DNA from: Nematostella vectensis
Taxonomy: Eukaryota > Cnidaria > Anthozoa > Actiniaria > Edwardsiidae
Assembly (NCBI RefSeq): GCF_932526225.1
Contig: NC_064048.1
Location: forward strand, 11,849,665-11,913,664
DNA length: 64,000 nt
Direction: 5' to 3'
Under the pieces are notes generated by a model that was not told where the DNA came from, ran no database searches, and saw nothing but the letters and a program-made list of their open reading frames with translations. Below, one piece after another: positions 63,659-64,000 of this stretch (the stretch's first letter is position 1; each line of letters starts with the position of its first letter). Made by a program: the position numbers and the translations under genes.

Positions 63659-64000
63659 GTTGGTTTACGATAATTGGTTACAATAGTTGGTTACAATAAT
63701 TTTGAAAAATTGTTATCATAGCTATGGTCAAATACTGTACATAGAACTGCAAATAAAAAGACTAAAAAAAATAATAATAAAAATAAAGCAAAACTAAAAG
63801 TAAAGCAAAAAACGACAGAGACATTCTGTACACAATAAAAGACAATGCGCCCGCGTGCGTTACGATGCCACGCCGACATAGCGAGCCCCCAAGGGACCCA
63901 AAACGCCCACATAGACCTGTATTTTTTTTCATCCTATATCTCAGCGAGCTGTGCGTGGCGTAACCGTATTACAGGCCTGGGATCCTGGTTATTGTCCTCC
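63659..64000 (+). repeat. Array unit 37, cut by the window end
   Basis: The first 342 bp only. The candidate RNA begins at 63974 and is cut by the window edge. Confidence 0.97.

Larger units (their letters stand above)
1..64000 (+). repeat. Head-to-tail tandem array of a ~1.7-kb unit, 36 complete copies plus one partial
   Basis: Taking the sequence starting GTTGGTTTACGATAATTGG as the unit start, it recurs 37 times in one orientation with spacings of 1,700-1,721 bp. The exceptions are unit 16 (1,672 bp, a 35-bp deletion) and unit 33 (3,924 bp, a transposon insertion). Subtracting the poly-T tract leaves about 1,679 bp in nearly every copy. Copies carry only a handful of substitutions each, so they are kept similar by recent unequal exchange or gene conversion. 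Neither edge of the array lies in the window. The phase is my choice, because the true amplification boundary cannot be seen inside a continuous array. It could be called a satellite, or a multicopy array of a small RNA gene with spacer. Confidence 0.98.

Noticed and set aside
1-64000. CRISPR array or bacterial operon
   Set aside because: The repeats are 1.7 kb and contiguous without spacers. The embedded LINE, box B and long homopolymers point to a eukaryotic nuclear genome.

Overview
The window is one uninterrupted head-to-tail tandem array. A unit of about 1.7 kb (1,700-1,721 bp in intact copies) occurs 36 times in full plus a 342-bp start of a 37th, all in one orientation. Apart from one transposon insertion there is no unique sequence. 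Copies differ by only about 0-8 substitutions each. Unit length is almost entirely set by one poly-T tract (22-42 T) on a constant backbone of about 1,679 bp; the few other length changes are single-base indels, plus one 35-bp deletion in unit 16.

The host is a eukaryote. The evidence is the satellite-like array, the AT-rich spacer with homopolymer tracts, and a CR1/L2-type non-LTR retrotransposon. That element's ORF2 starts with a PHD finger followed by an APE-type endonuclease, an arrangement I associate with marine invertebrates, especially anthozoan cnidarians. The clade assignment is an inference, not shown by the sequence.

Layout of one unit, using unit 1 coordinates. 1-41: three 13-14 bp iteron-like repeats. 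42-180: A-rich spacer. 185-220: CpG-rich patch, within a 12-bp imperfect inverted repeat (201-215 with 295-306). 316-533: the most structured part, a candidate non-coding RNA on the + strand. It has an 11-bp perfect closing helix (316-326 with 516-526), several internal hairpins, a tRNA T-arm-like box B (GGTTCGATCC, 511-520) and a T9 tract (534-542) like a Pol III terminator. 551-585: variable poly-T. 708-732, 858-878 and 897-915: three perfect hairpins with 7-nt loops. 1325-1378: possible terminal exon behind a splice-acceptor-like sequence. 1656-1669: a perfect 14-bp palindrome. I support no host protein-coding gene in the unit; its ORFs are short, are broken in several copies, or read through the poly-T.

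Unit 33 carries a 2,211-bp minus-strand non-LTR element (55049-57259) with 5-bp target duplications (TTCTT). ORF1 is intact. ORF2 keeps the PHD finger and the start of the endonuclease, then joins directly, out of frame, to the last ~67 codons of the reverse-transcriptase ORF. It is therefore an internally deleted, non-autonomous copy.

Shared rare variants show recent two-unit (3.4-kb) duplications at units 6-9, 13-16 and 19-22, the expected trace of unequal exchange. Units 24-28 are the most diverged block. The strongest candidate for something undescribed is the tandemly amplified structured RNA at offset 316-533, which I cannot match to a known family.
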